This document shows, one piece after another, positions 11,801 through 26,800 of a stretch of 64,000 nucleotides of DNA. Origin of the DNA: Apostichopus japonicus (Eukaryota > Echinodermata > Holothuroidea > Aspidochirotida > Stichopodidae); NCBI RefSeq assembly GCF_037975245.1, contig NC_092569.1:29846168-29910167 (forward strand), in the 5' to 3' direction. The notes beneath the pieces were generated by a model. The model did no database searches. It had not been told where the DNA came from and saw only the letters and a list, made by a program, of their open reading frames with translations. Position numbers and translations under genes: made by a program. Position 1 is the stretch's first letter. Every line of letters begins with the position of its first letter.

Positions 11801-14800
11801 GAAGCGATTTGATGGAAAAGCGTGGTTTTAGTTTGTCTCACCTTCTGGGCACTCGGCCCACATGCCTAGATCTATTGATGGAATTTCTCTACATTTCTTG
11901 TACTCGTTCAGGTTTGATATAAATAGGAAAGCATCGTCATTGACTCGACTGATGGTGTTACCATTGTCACATAAAACCCTGGCTAGACTAATCTGTTTGA
12001 TCTGAGTCAGCTGTCCTGGGCTAAAGACTCCCATGTTCTCGTACCAGAACCTGCAAATTAAGCAGAAAATACAACGTAGTTCTAGTAAAAAACACTCTCA
12101 TGAATAAGTCTTTTACATATATAAATAAAGAAAGACTTTTAGTAAGATTTCCAGTTAAGGCCCCCATTCCCCCCCCCCCCCCACATGACTTAATATATAT
12201 ATTAAGACATAATACCCACTTCCCAAAATACGATTTTTGAGCTAAAAATTTAACAGTTCCAAAGCGGCATAAATTATTCCCTTTTATTTATGGAACTAGC
12301 AATGTGGGACCTATCTTCCCATTTTTTTTTCCCCCTCACAACTTCAACTTTGTGCAAAATTTCAGCCAACTATCCATATTAAAACACAGCATCCTATTTA
12401 AGAAAAGATTCAAACATCTTAAACAAAATACACCAATGATGAAGTAAAACCAAAACAGCAATGAAACAGACCACTATCTTACTGTTAACACTACTGGATG
12501 TCTTATAACAAACACAGAGATACAAAGAGATACAGAGAGATACAAAGGGCTGCACAGATGCCAATCTCTGAAACTGCAAGACAATCAGAATAATTCCTAG
12601 TTTTCTCAAGTTTATACACATATGTCTGATATGGCTTTTATATCTATTAAGCCACTTGGGTCAGTATCAAATATTGTAGATAAGGGCTAATGGTTCCTTT
12701 AATTGTTCGTTTCATTAAGAATAAAACTTACACTATAAATAGAATTAAATTTTGGAGAAATTATCAATCTGGTTACGATTGAACACATAACAAACCATTG
12801 TACACCTCACAAAACAAAATTATAAAACTTGAACGAGAGATAAATACTTTCCAATCTTTCAATTCGATCCAAATCAAAACCACATTTTGCTTATTTATTT
12901 CCTTATCTAAGAGGTCTGAACTCTTTACAGGAAAACTGACCACAAGATAAATCCTGGAAAATTAATTAACCTTTTAAAAATAATAAAAACAATCGGGTGA
13001 TGGGAATCGTTCACATCAGCTGAATTATGAAGTGATTATTATTTGTGAGAATGAGTGGTGCGAGTGAGGTAATTCAAAGTTATACAAGGACTGTACCTGG
13101 CAAAGCGGAGTATTTACCTGTAATTGTGACACTCTTATCAAGGTTTCAATCCTATCAGCAGATATTTACCGTTATCTAAGTAATCATGTGGATTTCCTGT
13201 TAGTCATACGATGGAATTGATGCTAATGCAAAAAACGATCTAGAAGCTAGACCTGTGATACAAAATTGTAGTACAATAGTACAATATTGCCATGGGGCAT
13301 TGCTCAGTTAATTCTAAAAAATACAAAATAGACCCTTGGTTAATAACGTTATATAACAAAACTCAAATATTAAAACTTTTGGAGGCCATGTGTGCTATCA
13401 AAGGCAACTGAAGGAATAAGACTGGACAGACGTTGGACAGAAGTTGGACAGACGTTACATACCCACACAAACAACATCAATAGTCCATTGTTACATTAGA
13501 TTATGTCTGTCTCCTTTTTAATCTTTAGCTTAAGACGGACTCACCTATCACCATCTCGTAGTCTCTTGAACTGTTTTGCTAGGATACACGACAAGGTCGG
13601 TCCAATCAGAGCACCGTCCACTGGATCTTCAGCCATACCTCCAACAAACAGGTCAACGTTACCCGGATGACCATACACATCCTCCATTTTGTCTCGGACA
13701 GTGTTACTCTTTATCTCATCTGCAAAGTCGTCGAATGTCCTTGCCACGGGTAAGCCGCAGAACTTACGCCATTCGTTGTACGGTGGTAATGCGTGGTCCC
13801 TCCCCCTGTGAATGTTCAGTGCTCCCAAGTCAAGGGCGATGGCGTGAGCCATGTGGAAGAGCTTCTCTGTGAGTTCTGAGTTCATCATGTGATCCGGCGA
13901 TGGCTGCTTGAGTGGTGTGGCGTAGAGCCCCCTCAGGATTGGATCGATACCTCCTTCCTCGACCAGCCTGAATGGTGAGAAGAAGGCTTTATGGAGAGGC
14001 AAATCACCATACTCTGAAGTCTCAAAGGACTCGTTGAGTCTCCGGAGGATCGGCTGAATGAGTCCGTGGCCGAACCTGAAAGCAGACGTGGCAAAGACAT
14101 TAGCGATAGACGCATCTACAGTTGGGTCGTAATCTTCGTACTTGCCGAGAATGTCCATTCCGGTGGGTCCAATCACCTTAGGGAGCCAGAACTTGTATGT
14201 GATATGTTGCATGGCGGCACCCACGATCTTCCTTGCTTCGTGATATAAGGTTTCATCGTTCCAGTGAGGGTTGATGTCATATAAATCGTCTGCGATTCTG
14301 TTGTGTTCTCTCATCCAGAGGGTGTGCATTGCGGTCAGACCGACCTGTTCGTTGGCCCGGACGTCCCCGGCAAGGAAGCATGGGATTGGACTCTCGCTCT
14401 CGTCACGGTCGCAGTCTATAGGAAAGTCATCGTTGAATGGTAGGAATGGATTCCTTGTGCCGTCGTCTCTACCGACCCTCAACCGTCCGTGGTTTTCACG
14501 AGACGTATCTCGCAACTTTTCCGCCAGCTCCTTCGAGCTACCGTAGACGTTTGATGCATCGATATACGACGTGAGAGAGTTCATTTGCTCTCGGGGCATG
14601 ATGAAATCAAAGAAGGCAGAGGTACTGCCACTTCCGCAAACAGCGCTGGAACGAGTAAACTCCATACACTGGTGCCGCTGTATTCTGGGATCATCTTCTG
14701 GAACTTCCAGGGGAAAGCACGGTGGTTCGTTATCACAGGTGTCCTTGCACTCAATTCCATCCTTAAACTGGGCCCTGCTAAGACTGGGCACCACCAAATC

Positions 14801-17800
14801 AATGTCATGGTCCAGGAACTGCCCCCATTGCATCAACATATGGGAATAGTTGGGGTGATCGGTCACACTTTTGGTGGCTAGGATCTTAGAAGATACCTCC
14901 CGTGACTTGGGTTTAGGATATCCAAAATATAACTTGGAGCTGTTCCAGCCAACTGGGGTGCTGAGACCGTTTTCGTAGACAGGTTTAACAAATCGTTGGA
15001 AAGGTGTAAGGGAGGCACCCCATTCCTTGTGCTGTAGGTTATTGCACGTCCCATCGTACGTCCTGTATTTTTTATGGAAGCAGATATCGGAACAATCCAC
15101 ATTTTTCCTGAAAGTTGTGCATCCTGAGTAGTTAGCTATTAAACTCACGTAAAATGGAGAGACTAAATCGTTGAATCTAATGTCTGCAAAGAAATATCAG
15201 AAACAGATTAGCAAAGTTTATATTTATTTACAGTCATGGGTAACATAACAAATTTGGTATAGCAGCTATGAGTAACATACCAAATTTGACATAACAGCTA
15301 TGGGTAACATACCAAATTTGGTATAGCAGATATGGGTAACATATCACATTTGATATAGCAGCTATGGGTAACATAACAAATTTGGTATAGCAGATATGGG
15401 TAACATATCACATTTTATATAACAGCTATGGGTTACATAACAAATTTGATGTAACAGCTATGGGTAACATAACAAATTTAGTATAACAGCTATGGGTTAC
15501 ATAACAAATTTGATGTAACAGCTATGGGTAACATAACAAATTTGATACCACAGCTATGGGTAACATGAAACACTTTCTATTGTATAAAGGTGACACAAAC
15601 ACAAAGATCTCTTTCACATAAAGATGAAGATGATGGCTGGGTTTTTTTTATTGTCCCCTTTAACGATGCCATTGGAATTTTCTTATAATGGCTAACTTAA
15701 GATTGAGAACTACTTTATAAACTTCTCTACTTAAACATTCAACAATACCCCTACGTCAAAAGGGTGACACACTTCTTATTACAACTATTATAACTTAAGT
15801 ATTGTAGCAACAGTATTGTAGCCTACATTAACACACATTTAGCGATGAGCATAGAGTAGATTCTTCTAATAGAGATCGTAAGGTAGATATGTAATAACGT
15901 AACATACCTACTGTAACATTCACCAACTTACCTACATCAGAAGGGTGACACACCTTCTGATCATAACTATTGTTAGTTAAGTATGATTCCAAGCAACCAA
16001 CCTACATTAACATATACACAAGTTCAGCCATGACAGTGAAATCTTTCTTTGTAATAACTACTGTTAAGGATCAACCGTAACTACTCAGAGATTTTTACAC
16101 ACATACCTACGTCAGTCAGGTTCACACTTTCCCCATCCTGGATCTTTTGATGGATAAGTTCTATCGTTAACTCAAATACTTCTGCAGCCCTGGCGATGTT
16201 TAAGGCATCGGTAGAAGGGAACTTGAAGATCTGGAGGAGATCGCTGGGGGTGCGGTGACGAGTGGAATCGAACAAACGATCGATGGTTCCTTTGATAGCC
16301 CTGTCCACATCTTCTTGTGCCTGTTGGAATGTTTCATTGACAAAGACGTCTCCCTCAGAGTCGAATGAAAGCACTACGACCAAATAAAAACAAAATCCAT
16401 AACTGCACCATATACGCCAACATTTTCCAATTGTTAATATTCTTAATTTTCAAAGCACTGAACTGACAAGAATAAAATTCCATTACAGCAAAATAATGTA
16501 CACTAACTGTCCAACAGGACACAGAAACTTGACTTGTTAGTATTTTTTCATTTTGTAACTTAGTGAAAGACTTTTATTCCACTTGTAAATTGAAATAAAA
16601 TTATCTTCACAAAACTTTCAGCTACAAATCTTTTTAAGAATCGATATTAATACTTGTTTTATTTCATTCCTGACTCCAGTCCATATCAAAGCAGAGCAAG
16701 TGGTCATAATTAATAAAGGAAATATTGACATTTTCAGTGAATGGTGTTTGTTTCTCAGATGACTTATAATATTTGACCTTTGTGAACAATATTTCTTCCT
16801 CAACTTCTCTTACGACAGAAGATCTGTATACAAATTATTTGCCATCTATTAACACATTGTCACCAATTATGATGAAAATCTGATAACAAATGACTTAAAA
16901 GGATTTTCTATTTTGACCTCCTTTGATCTTATCTGAAAATGTCATTTAATTGGAAGGGTTGAGTTCACTAATTGGCCAACTTGACAATGGGCCAGCCCCA
17001 TCAGAACATGGTTTCACCCATTTGGCAGACAAATTGAGCTAAGCAATGAACTCTCACACCCAAGAATAAAATATTACGCCTATATTATCAAGCCTAATGT
17101 AATGGTTCTGTGTTAGTACATACTTGTCACATCAAGTTCCATATGCGTTGCTATGTAGCCTATGCTGTTCCTTGCAGCACACTGGTATCTTCCTTCATCA
17201 TCTTTACCAACGTCTCTAATCAACAGGCCATCTTCTGTTACTCCAAACTTTGTACTGTCTGTGATTTGTACACCATCTTTGGACCATGTGATTATCGGGG
17301 TGGGGTCACCAGCTGCAGCACACGGCAGACGAATGAAGGCACCGACTTCCACATCTAGGTCTTGAGGGGACTGAGTAAAAATAGGTGGCTCTGTGAATGG
17401 AACAGGTGAAGAGAATTTTAAACAAGATAATGTTACTGTCTTTGTCTGATAATCTCAATGAAAGCAGCAGAATTAAGGAAACTGTGGAAAGTTGACTGAT
17501 CAATTTGCTAAAGAAGGGAAGTCCATCTAACAGTAAAATCAGAAATGCTAAATGCATCAATACATTCCACTCATGATTTTAAAGTCATGTTTTCTCTACA
17601 AATATACCAGGACATGCTTATAGCATAAATTTGGGTATAATATCTCATAAAGATATGAACAGGAAAACCTTACGATATGCCAAATATCTGAAATGCTCCT
17701 TTAAATCATAATCGATGAAGTTAGCTTTTCAGTGAAGGCCTGAATGTAAATGGCAATCCACTGTTAGTTGCAATCAACAGAGTGAATACGGATGGCATAC

Positions 17801-20800
17801 AACACTATTTATCATTAAGACATGTATATTTCATCATAAACATGTCACTTCTAGGGCATAACATTCACCTTTTTCTGTTTTGCACTCCCTTTGACAACCT
17901 AACCCTAATGTCAACACACCATAAACAGACATACAAATTATCAGCTTTGCCGACAGCTATTCTCCACAAAACAACCGTTCCCAAAAAAAGGTTTCCTCAA
18001 TAACACCTTTGTTTGAACTCAGAACTGGGAGCACATTAATGATTTGCCAAAGTCTTACCTCTTTGTTTGACTACAACGGATGCTTCTGCTTGATTCTGTC
18101 CTGCCTTGTTAACAGCGAGACAAGTGTAGTCACCAGTATCGGATTGGATGGCTCTCACCACCCGCAAGGCCATACCACCCATGATCATGTAGCGTGGATC
18201 ATTTGGTAATGTAGCACCTGCCAAAAATTAACCACAGAGGTGGATCATCAAATCAAGACAAATGATTTAAAATGTTCAAGAAAGGGCGAACTCTCTACAG
18301 ACTTTACCCAAATCATTTAAGTTAGCTTTTATGTCTATATATTCATATATATTCATATTATATAAAATCAAAAAATTATTTCTGATGTGGAAGCATAGAA
18401 CAAATATATCACTGACTACAAATTTGTAAGCACATTTTCTAAGACTCTAAAAATGGAAACCTTTTTGTTTTAAATAAAATCTGTGCACACTTCTAAATGA
18501 AGATGGTATTTGGATGAAATACTTCCCTCTAGCAAGTTCTTTCCCAGAGTATAAGCTAGTAAATGAAGTACACACTGAGTTGTTCAAGTTTTGAATTGTA
18601 TATGAATTAGAGTTATCACACATACACAAAAAAGTTGCTACAAAATGCAGACAGTAATGAAACATGATACATTGTTATCTTTTATCTAGACCTGAGATAT
18701 CCACGCTGCTATGTACACTGTGTTGTGGGTATTGACCGTAGCTGTATGTAGTGACTGTACCTAGTGTCTGGTTACCGACGGTAGCAAGCTGTGTGTGTAT
18801 TTTCTGGGATCGATGGTGGTGTCTAACACTTCTGTTACACCTCATTCAAAACTAGGTCAGATTACCGGCATGAGATGTGTCTTTGTGCGCGAGTCTTCAT
18901 ACCCTTTAACATATATATTGTCAATCTTTATCTTGATGTAGTCAACCCCTTTCTTCACTTAGTGAGCCGTATCCTTTAAATGTAGTCCACCCCTATTTTC
19001 ATATATATCCTTCCATTGCTTTCTTGAGCATTGTAGTAGCATCGATGCAATGGTAGTGATACCCTATAATCTTACATTCACATACCAGACATTACAAAGC
19101 AAGCACTGCTAAGACAAATCCCTCTCTTGAAATAGATATCTGAAGGTCACTGTTAATGTTATAATGGCTTCAAGCAGAGCGGTTAAGAACTTGAAAATCC
19201 GAGAGCTTACTTAAATAAACAACATAGTAGAATTACTGCTCCACAGGACTAACAAGCCTAATATCCACATGGCAGTACTGTAATAGGGCTGCAGTTGTTG
19301 CCAAGTTTGTCATCAACTCACAACATGTTTAAGTGTGGTTGCTAGGTAACTTGCAGAATACTGTAATTACTGGGCAAGGTTAAAAATGTCAAAGCATTCA
19401 ACAAGGTAAATATGGTATTGACTATATAGGTATAGCTTTGAAACAAGAAAATGTTGGATACAAAGTGTTCACTTAGAAGATAATTGCAAAACTATTCCAG
19501 TAATATTTTTTGTCCGGAACTGTCAAATTGCCATAGTTGAACGTGATACAAGTTTCTACCAAGTTTCGAAAATGCTACTCAAACTATAACTTACTAAAAA
19601 TCTTTCTCTGAGGTAGAAACCAAGCATGTGTAATGTTGTGAAGAGTTGTTTTACATAGAACTTCAATAGAATTCATTCACTTTTTTTCACTTTTATTTTC
19701 AAGTTGATATAGCTTTCGATTACTCAAGTTTCATAACATAGCTTTCTTGAGGATAATGATAGGTTGGATAATGAAGCAAAATTGTATTTTACCATTTTTA
19801 CGCCAGTGTATATCAGGTTGTGGGTATCCTGTTGCAGAACAGTGTACTTCCACAGTGCCTCCCTCTAAGACTGTCACAGACTGTGGTTCTCTAACAAAGG
19901 TTGGTACAACTAGTGAGAAAGAAAAGAGTCAGTAAAATAACTGAGAAAACATGTTTGGTATGACAAGGCAAGTATCAAATGGATGCCTTGAAGGCATTGA
20001 AGACTTGCCCCAAACCGACTGCGGCCATATGAAAAAGTTAACTTTCTGTTGCTTGCAAGTGACGTTTTGTTTGTGTCGCTACAAAAAGCAGACAGTAATG
20101 AATCATGGTACCTTGTTATCTTTAGCTGGACCTGAGATGTCCATCACTGTATCATTTATGCACTGTGCTGTGGGTATTGACGGCAGCTGTATGTACTGAC
20201 TGTACACTAGTGTTACACCTCATTCGAAACTAGGTCAAATTACCGGCATTAGACGTTTCTTTTTGCGCGAGTCTTCAATCCCTTTAATCTTTTAAAATCC
20301 AGTTAAACCTTGATGGGCTAAATATAGCAATTGCAATGGAAATATATATGCATGCTGTACAAAGCTTACTTTTACAATTAACGTTAGTAGACTGATAATA
20401 CGTTTTCTTTAAAAATGTTACTCCATCATTCATGTTCTATTTGTGTCAAGCAAATCCTAAATACTTCCTATGACTCCCTAAAAGACAAATCCATATGACG
20501 ACTTATTCCGAGAAAAAAAAAAAATCAAAGGAATATATTACTCACAAATCTACATATCGTATCAACAATATTTTAGCATCTGAAAGATAATTAATTTGAT
20601 GTTGTTTCACACAATACTACCCCCCCCCCTCCTTCCCACCACCATCAACACCCCAAAAATGTACTTCATTCTCTTTAACTAGTCAACTTTCCATTTCAGG
20701 TAATGTTTGTAATGGGATAATGGTAAAAAATACTTCATGACTCACTTAGAACAATTAAGTTTGTGCTATCTGAACTCGACCCTCTACTGTTGGATGCTTC

Positions 20801-23800
20801 TAATACAAACAGCCCCTGGTCGCCCTCTTTGACTCTTGTGATGTATAAGGATCCATTCCTCAGGATTCTGAACCGTTGGTCTTGCAGGACGTTCTGTCCG
20901 TCCTTCCTCCACGTTATCTGTGGCGTCGGATTCCCTCGGACCGAACAAGAAATGATCGCAGAGGCTCCTTTCTGGACTTCTACATTACGTGTGTTTATTA
21001 TTGCTGATGGCTTTGCTGTATAATATATATGAGAGATTTAAAACGTAGTTTCAAGATCTTCAATGTGATAGTATTGCCGGCCCTGACAAAAAGGAGGGTC
21101 AGGGGGTCAGTATTAAATCAAAAGGTAGTCCCTGTTGACAAGAACATCCTTCAGTTGTTGCAAATATGAAGGGGATAAAAGGAAGGGTCCTGGGAAGATA
21201 TGACATACAGAACAGTTATCCTAATTTTTGTAATGCAGTTAATTAATAAAAGTGACAATTTCCAAATCAGGATTCGATTACATACTGTTCGTGGGGCCTA
21301 ACCTGGCTCTAAAAGCCGTTGAATATTCATGCATCTAGCTGTATACAGAGCTCTCTGGGATCCAATGAATATAGTAATGTACAGTAGTCTCAGAATGTCT
21401 ATTCATCGAAAACTACAGCTGTAACTGAGGAAAATATGAACACTCCGTTAAGAACAAAGAATGAAATTTACTACTACAAGAATAGAACTTTGTAAAGCAT
21501 CTTTAATGGTAGACTGTGGGAACTGGTCATGGATAAGTGGGAACTGGTCATGGATAGGTGGGAAAGGATCAATTAACCAAGTGCACAACTGAAACTTCCT
21601 TTGAAATCTCTTCAATCTTTCCTCCCCAATACATTTCAGTTCCCTTTGCGATGCGTTGCTAGAAACATCCCATTCACAGAACATCTGTACGTAGATGCTT
21701 CTGTCATTTATCCTATCCTACTCCTACTGTTGCAGACAATGATTTCACACCAATGGCAAATTGCGACTGAGATTTGGATAGATTAAGTACTTACTTTGGT
21801 TGACTAAGGACAGACTGTAGGCAGGAGACTTGACCTCGCCCGCTGAGTTACGGGCCATGCACTCGTACTCCCCGACGTCCTCCGAGCCGGCGTTGGTTAT
21901 CATCAACGTGCCATCCCGGAGTATGTGGATGCGGTTATCTGAGGTCATCTTCTCGGTGATGTCGATGCTACAAAATGACAAGTGTGAAGACAGAACAACT
22001 TGTTATATGCCGATGGAAACGGACGCAACTTTATTACAGTCAGATATAAATGTGGTACCGGCCGCTGAAGTCCGTGGAGTGGAATTTGCATATATATTTT
22101 AGATAATTAGCTGTCAAAATATTACAGCAATAAAGCACCGGGATTTAAACCATCGTTTAATGGAAAAATATTCATTAGTGACAAAATCATTTCAAAATGG
22201 AGGGCACCAGAGGAATTCTTCTGGGTTTATCAGAGAAAATTACAAACTATCATAGAAACGTCTTCATTGTTCTGGCTTTAACTTAACCAACCTCATTCAA
22301 CACACTCTCATATATCTGATTTTCATAAATTGGTAGATTATTCAACAACTGTTAACCAATTACCGTTTGATCCTAAACGTTTCTACGACAATTGGTGTTA
22401 ATGATATCCTGTCCTTTTTGGCTGAATGGAAGACCGACCTTATGTATCCACTGTTTAAGTAAAAAAAATCAACCACAATGACCTTGTCCAATCCTCAAGG
22501 TCATCTTCACTCACAACCAAAGTTTTTGAAGGTAAACAATCTACCACCAATCAAATTTAGACGGAAATTTAAGCTAATAATTCCACACCTTCAAGTGCTT
22601 CACAGTCCTCCGTTTGATAACAATAGCATCTGATTAGTAATATTAATTACTTCTGATTCATTCTTTTTAATGCTTGGTGCTTGTTTAAGTTTAATTGCTT
22701 TCAAAGATATTTCTATTTTAAAATTAGCTCACAAGGTTTCACAACTATCAAATCAACACTACAAATTCTGCTTCACCTTAAAGTAATATTTAACTAACTA
22801 AATTTACCCTCTGTTAAAAGTCAAAATTCTGTGGGTCAAGATGATATGTCCTTGACCAATCAAGTCTTTCAAACCAACCCCACAGCTTTAACTTTGATAT
22901 ACTACACTTCTCCAATCTTCCTAGACCCACCTCCCCCCCCCCTCCCCCAAAGGTAAGAATGAGAACTTATCAACAAGAATACATAAAATGTCTCAGTAAC
23001 TTGGTAACTTAGGCCTATCTAGTTAATAACATATCAACATTTACTGCTTGACCTTAAAGTTCTGTTAAAATTCAATTCACACTTTGTTCAGTGAAACATG
23101 TATTGTTACAGATCCTTTTGTAGGTATGACCTCGGAAGGTCCTTGTTTAAGTGAAAATTCTGTTAGTCAAGATGATATGTCCTTAACCAATCAAGTCTGT
23201 CATATACCAATCCTACAACCTCAACTTTGCTACCTCCCCCCCCATCTCCCTAGACTTACCTTACCCTCTCCCCTCCCCCACCCCTCAAAGATATCCTTAA
23301 GATATCTCAGTAATTTTACAGAACTGTACAGTTAGTTAATAAATCAGTCAGTCCTCAATTTTCTTGAGGCGGAATTCAGACAGTATCATAGCAGGAGCAA
23401 CTCCTGATTCACACAAAGAACGAAGAATGTTTTTTTTGAGCAAGTTGTTTTCAACCAGAACCACTCTCCAACAGAAAAAAACTTGACAAACATTTTCCTT
23501 TTTTATGGGACAGCTAATATAACATGTTGGTAAATTTCCAATCTTTCTAGGAATGGTAGATTGGTTGAAAACAAAAGCTTTGCCAAAAGGGAGAGAGACA
23601 TCAACATATTTGGCATTCTTTCCTTTTTATAGTGACAAGATCCTTTCAAAAGGTATGACCTCAGAAGAAAGGACAAGGTGAAATTATTGCACAAAATGAC
23701 AATTTGTCAAAAACTTAATTTTCTAACGAGCAGTAAAGAACCTTGATTTCATAGCTTACCTCAATGTAGAAAACAAATTAATAACAAAAACAAATAGAAA

Positions 23801-26800
23801 ATAAAAACCTTGAATTGTAGGTCATTATTAGTGACCCAGAAAAGGTTAGGTTAAAACCCCTCCAGGACCTACCAATTAACATTACTATGTTATCCTATAC
23901 AGTGCTTTGTCTAACACATAGTCACTGCCTAGTTATTAACTGATGCAATGACAACACATCAGATAAACATGACCTCCTTACTGCCATTTTATGATCCCAA
24001 TTAAGTACTGACTGAATAACGATGAACTGAGTCTACACAGGACACAACTGACAACATATCAATTGCATCATGACCTTTAACACAATGCTTTACTGTGTGT
24101 TTTATCACAATTAACTTGGACTGGATAATGATCTGCACTGAGTACACAATGACAACATATCAGGTGCATGTGACATTTAATCATGCTTTACTGACCATAC
24201 TCTATTTTATGATTCCATCTAAACAAGTACTGACCAGCTAAAAGCATGCCAGGAGGATGCAAGGACGATATGTCAGTCAATTGTACAACCTTTCCTGGCC
24301 TTTTGTATGGTCCCACTTAAAGCAGCATTTTGCGTCTTTTCTATGATTTTTCTCAACCTCACTGACTCCACTATGCCATAACGACACACATAACTAGCTG
24401 ATTTATTTAAATCTTACTTCACTATGGTGGCAGAAAAGTCGAAAAATTTACAACTTCAAATTTGTTTTTCTCCAAGATATTTTCCGTTGGGATCCCAATA
24501 AACCTCGCCTATAATATGAATATTTAAACACTACGAACGTCATTGACCAATACGTAATACAACACTATGCCTTATTTGTGTACAGTCTATATGGCAGTTG
24601 TACAAGGGAGTTCCATAACAACCCCCTGGTTGTACCAGCGCAATCTTGAATCTATTTTTAGCAACGGCTCATACTAAACCTGCATCTCTGATTGGTTGAA
24701 TTCAAACTAGTGGGTTTGGGGGAACTGTATGCGTTTAGTTTTAAATGTGGAATTTGTTGTGGATACTCTCCTCGTTATCTGCAAATATCCTTAATTACTC
24801 GCCAATTAACGTTGTTGGCAGGGAAAAACTTGGCTAATATCTTAGTTTGCTGTTTTGTGATTGATATATGTAAAAAACTTGATGGACATGTCAAAAAAGT
24901 AGAAAACGGCGACCAAACGCAAAATGCTGCTTTAAGTACTGACTACTAATAGTGATGCACTGAGGACACAATGACGACAAATTACGTAAACATGACCTTT
25001 AATGATACTTTATTGGCCTTTGCCCCGTTTCATTGTCCCAATTATGGAGAGGCTGATAGCAAACTGTCACCATGGAGATAACTCCTACTACAATGTTCCA
25101 ACCAAACATAGATCAGTATTAACAAACAATTTTGATTCTATTTCCCAAAACTAAAATTGGGGTCACTGATTATAACCTTTCACCCTGTATGTGAGTGAAC
25201 CAAAATTGACAGCATAATTATCAAACAATCTGAGACCAGAAAAGACATTTTGTGTGAGGACAGGTTAGGACAAGAACCCAAAAGACTTGTAATCCTGTTC
25301 TTGTTCAAACATTTCTCTGTTCAATTCAGACCATTAAGGGTGTATTCTGCTGGAAGACACATTCTAGCACTAATATTTTCAACAGTAAAATATTCCACAC
25401 TATGACTTGAAAACCCCATCTCAAAATCTTGAACATTCTTAACTTGAGCTATGTGTGATTATCATTTGATTGAACCTATTTAGACCAAGACTTGAATGAA
25501 AAGAGTACATTGCCTCAAAAGGAAACGTTCCCATTGTATCACATTTCAAGGACAGCTCAACAACAAGATTATCGCAGGAGAGTAGAACTCTTGACAAAAA
25601 CATGATGATATCACACAGACCACTAACTGTGATCTATCTGTATGGATTAGGAGAGTTTAAGATGAAGACACTGCGATGGAGTCTCATCTACCAATGGCAA
25701 ACATATTCTTCTATTTCCTGTTCATTTCATATTTTCAGCCACGGGGATATAATCTATCCGTTCAGTAAAATCAATCTAATCAATCACACAGCTTATTTGC
25801 ATCTCAGTTTTGTTTAATAAATCTGCTCACAATTTTACAGTCGGTCAGGTTAAACTGTTTTTGCAGCTCCACTCCTGACAAGCACAACACCCATGTTTAC
25901 AAAAATCATGATACGCCTAAAGGCGGTATCTACTGTACCAGTGGGGACGGTATCTACAAGAGGGGCACGAATGCCTGCCAAGCCTTTCTCTTCCATGTGT
26001 TATCAAAACACTTCTGAACGTAAATACTGCTCAAGTCAATGCAGCCAAACTGCAATATGTATGATGAGGAGAGTGAAAGTTCAAAAGAATTGGTACAAAT
26101 TTCTTCAAAGCTTCTATGAGTGTCCATGTTACTTCCATACAGGCAATAACGAATATCACACTTCTAAGACAATAAGATGTGTCAGTGGATAACAATACAC
26201 TCTTATCCTGGCAGTAAAATCAATATTGAAGTTTGTACATACTTAAAGCGATTGGAATCACACTTTTTAGTAATACCTTTATTTATAGAGATCTGCACTT
26301 TTAACTCAAAACTGGAGTTTAACATCCTTTGTTATGATCCTTTGGAGGATTTTAATATTCATACACGATTATATCTTTTATTTTAATTTTAATCTGTCAC
26401 TGTTCTAATCACTTTAATGAATTTAAAGTATTTATGGAATACTACTAGTAACATTGACAAGAGGGAATGATGAAATTGTAGTGTAAAAACCTAAACCACA
26501 CCTCACGTTAGGAAAACATGATTTGCTAAATAAAAAAAAATGCACATACTGTAATGTTACTAAGATATGTATCGTTTTTTTTGCACATCAAACACAAACA
26601 TGAACAACAGGCGCACTGGTTCCACTCACAAAGACTTTTCTGTTGTTACAGGATAAAAGATCCGACTTTGTTCCCAGGTGGCAGTGGAATGCAACAGATC
26701 CACACGATTTGCCACCTCTTATAGGACTCCACGATGACGAAGAAAGGTTCAAGGAAAACTTCCTTATGAATACTCACCCATTGTTGAACCAAATGATCTC

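Larger units (their letters stand above)
6745..11841 (-). other. Peroxidasin intron with a large minisatellite
   Basis: About 5.1 kb. Contains the array at 7905-9285 and diverged long repeats at 9820-10690. The rest is AT-rich unique-looking sequence with no supportable exon. Confidence 0.7.
21968..26777 (-). other. Peroxidasin intron with tandem arrays and an inserted element
   Basis: About 4.8 kb splitting Ig domain 1. It has diverged about 300-bp repeats (22748-23345), an array of about 115-bp repeats (23890-25070) and the TTAA-flanked element at 24321-24931 inside that array. C-rich runs occur near 22927 and 23237. No exon is supported. Confidence 0.65.

Noticed and set aside
13576-14881. 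Plus-strand frames of 60-98 codons opposite the peroxidase exon
   Set aside because: They are antisense shadows of a strongly coding, GC-richer exon.
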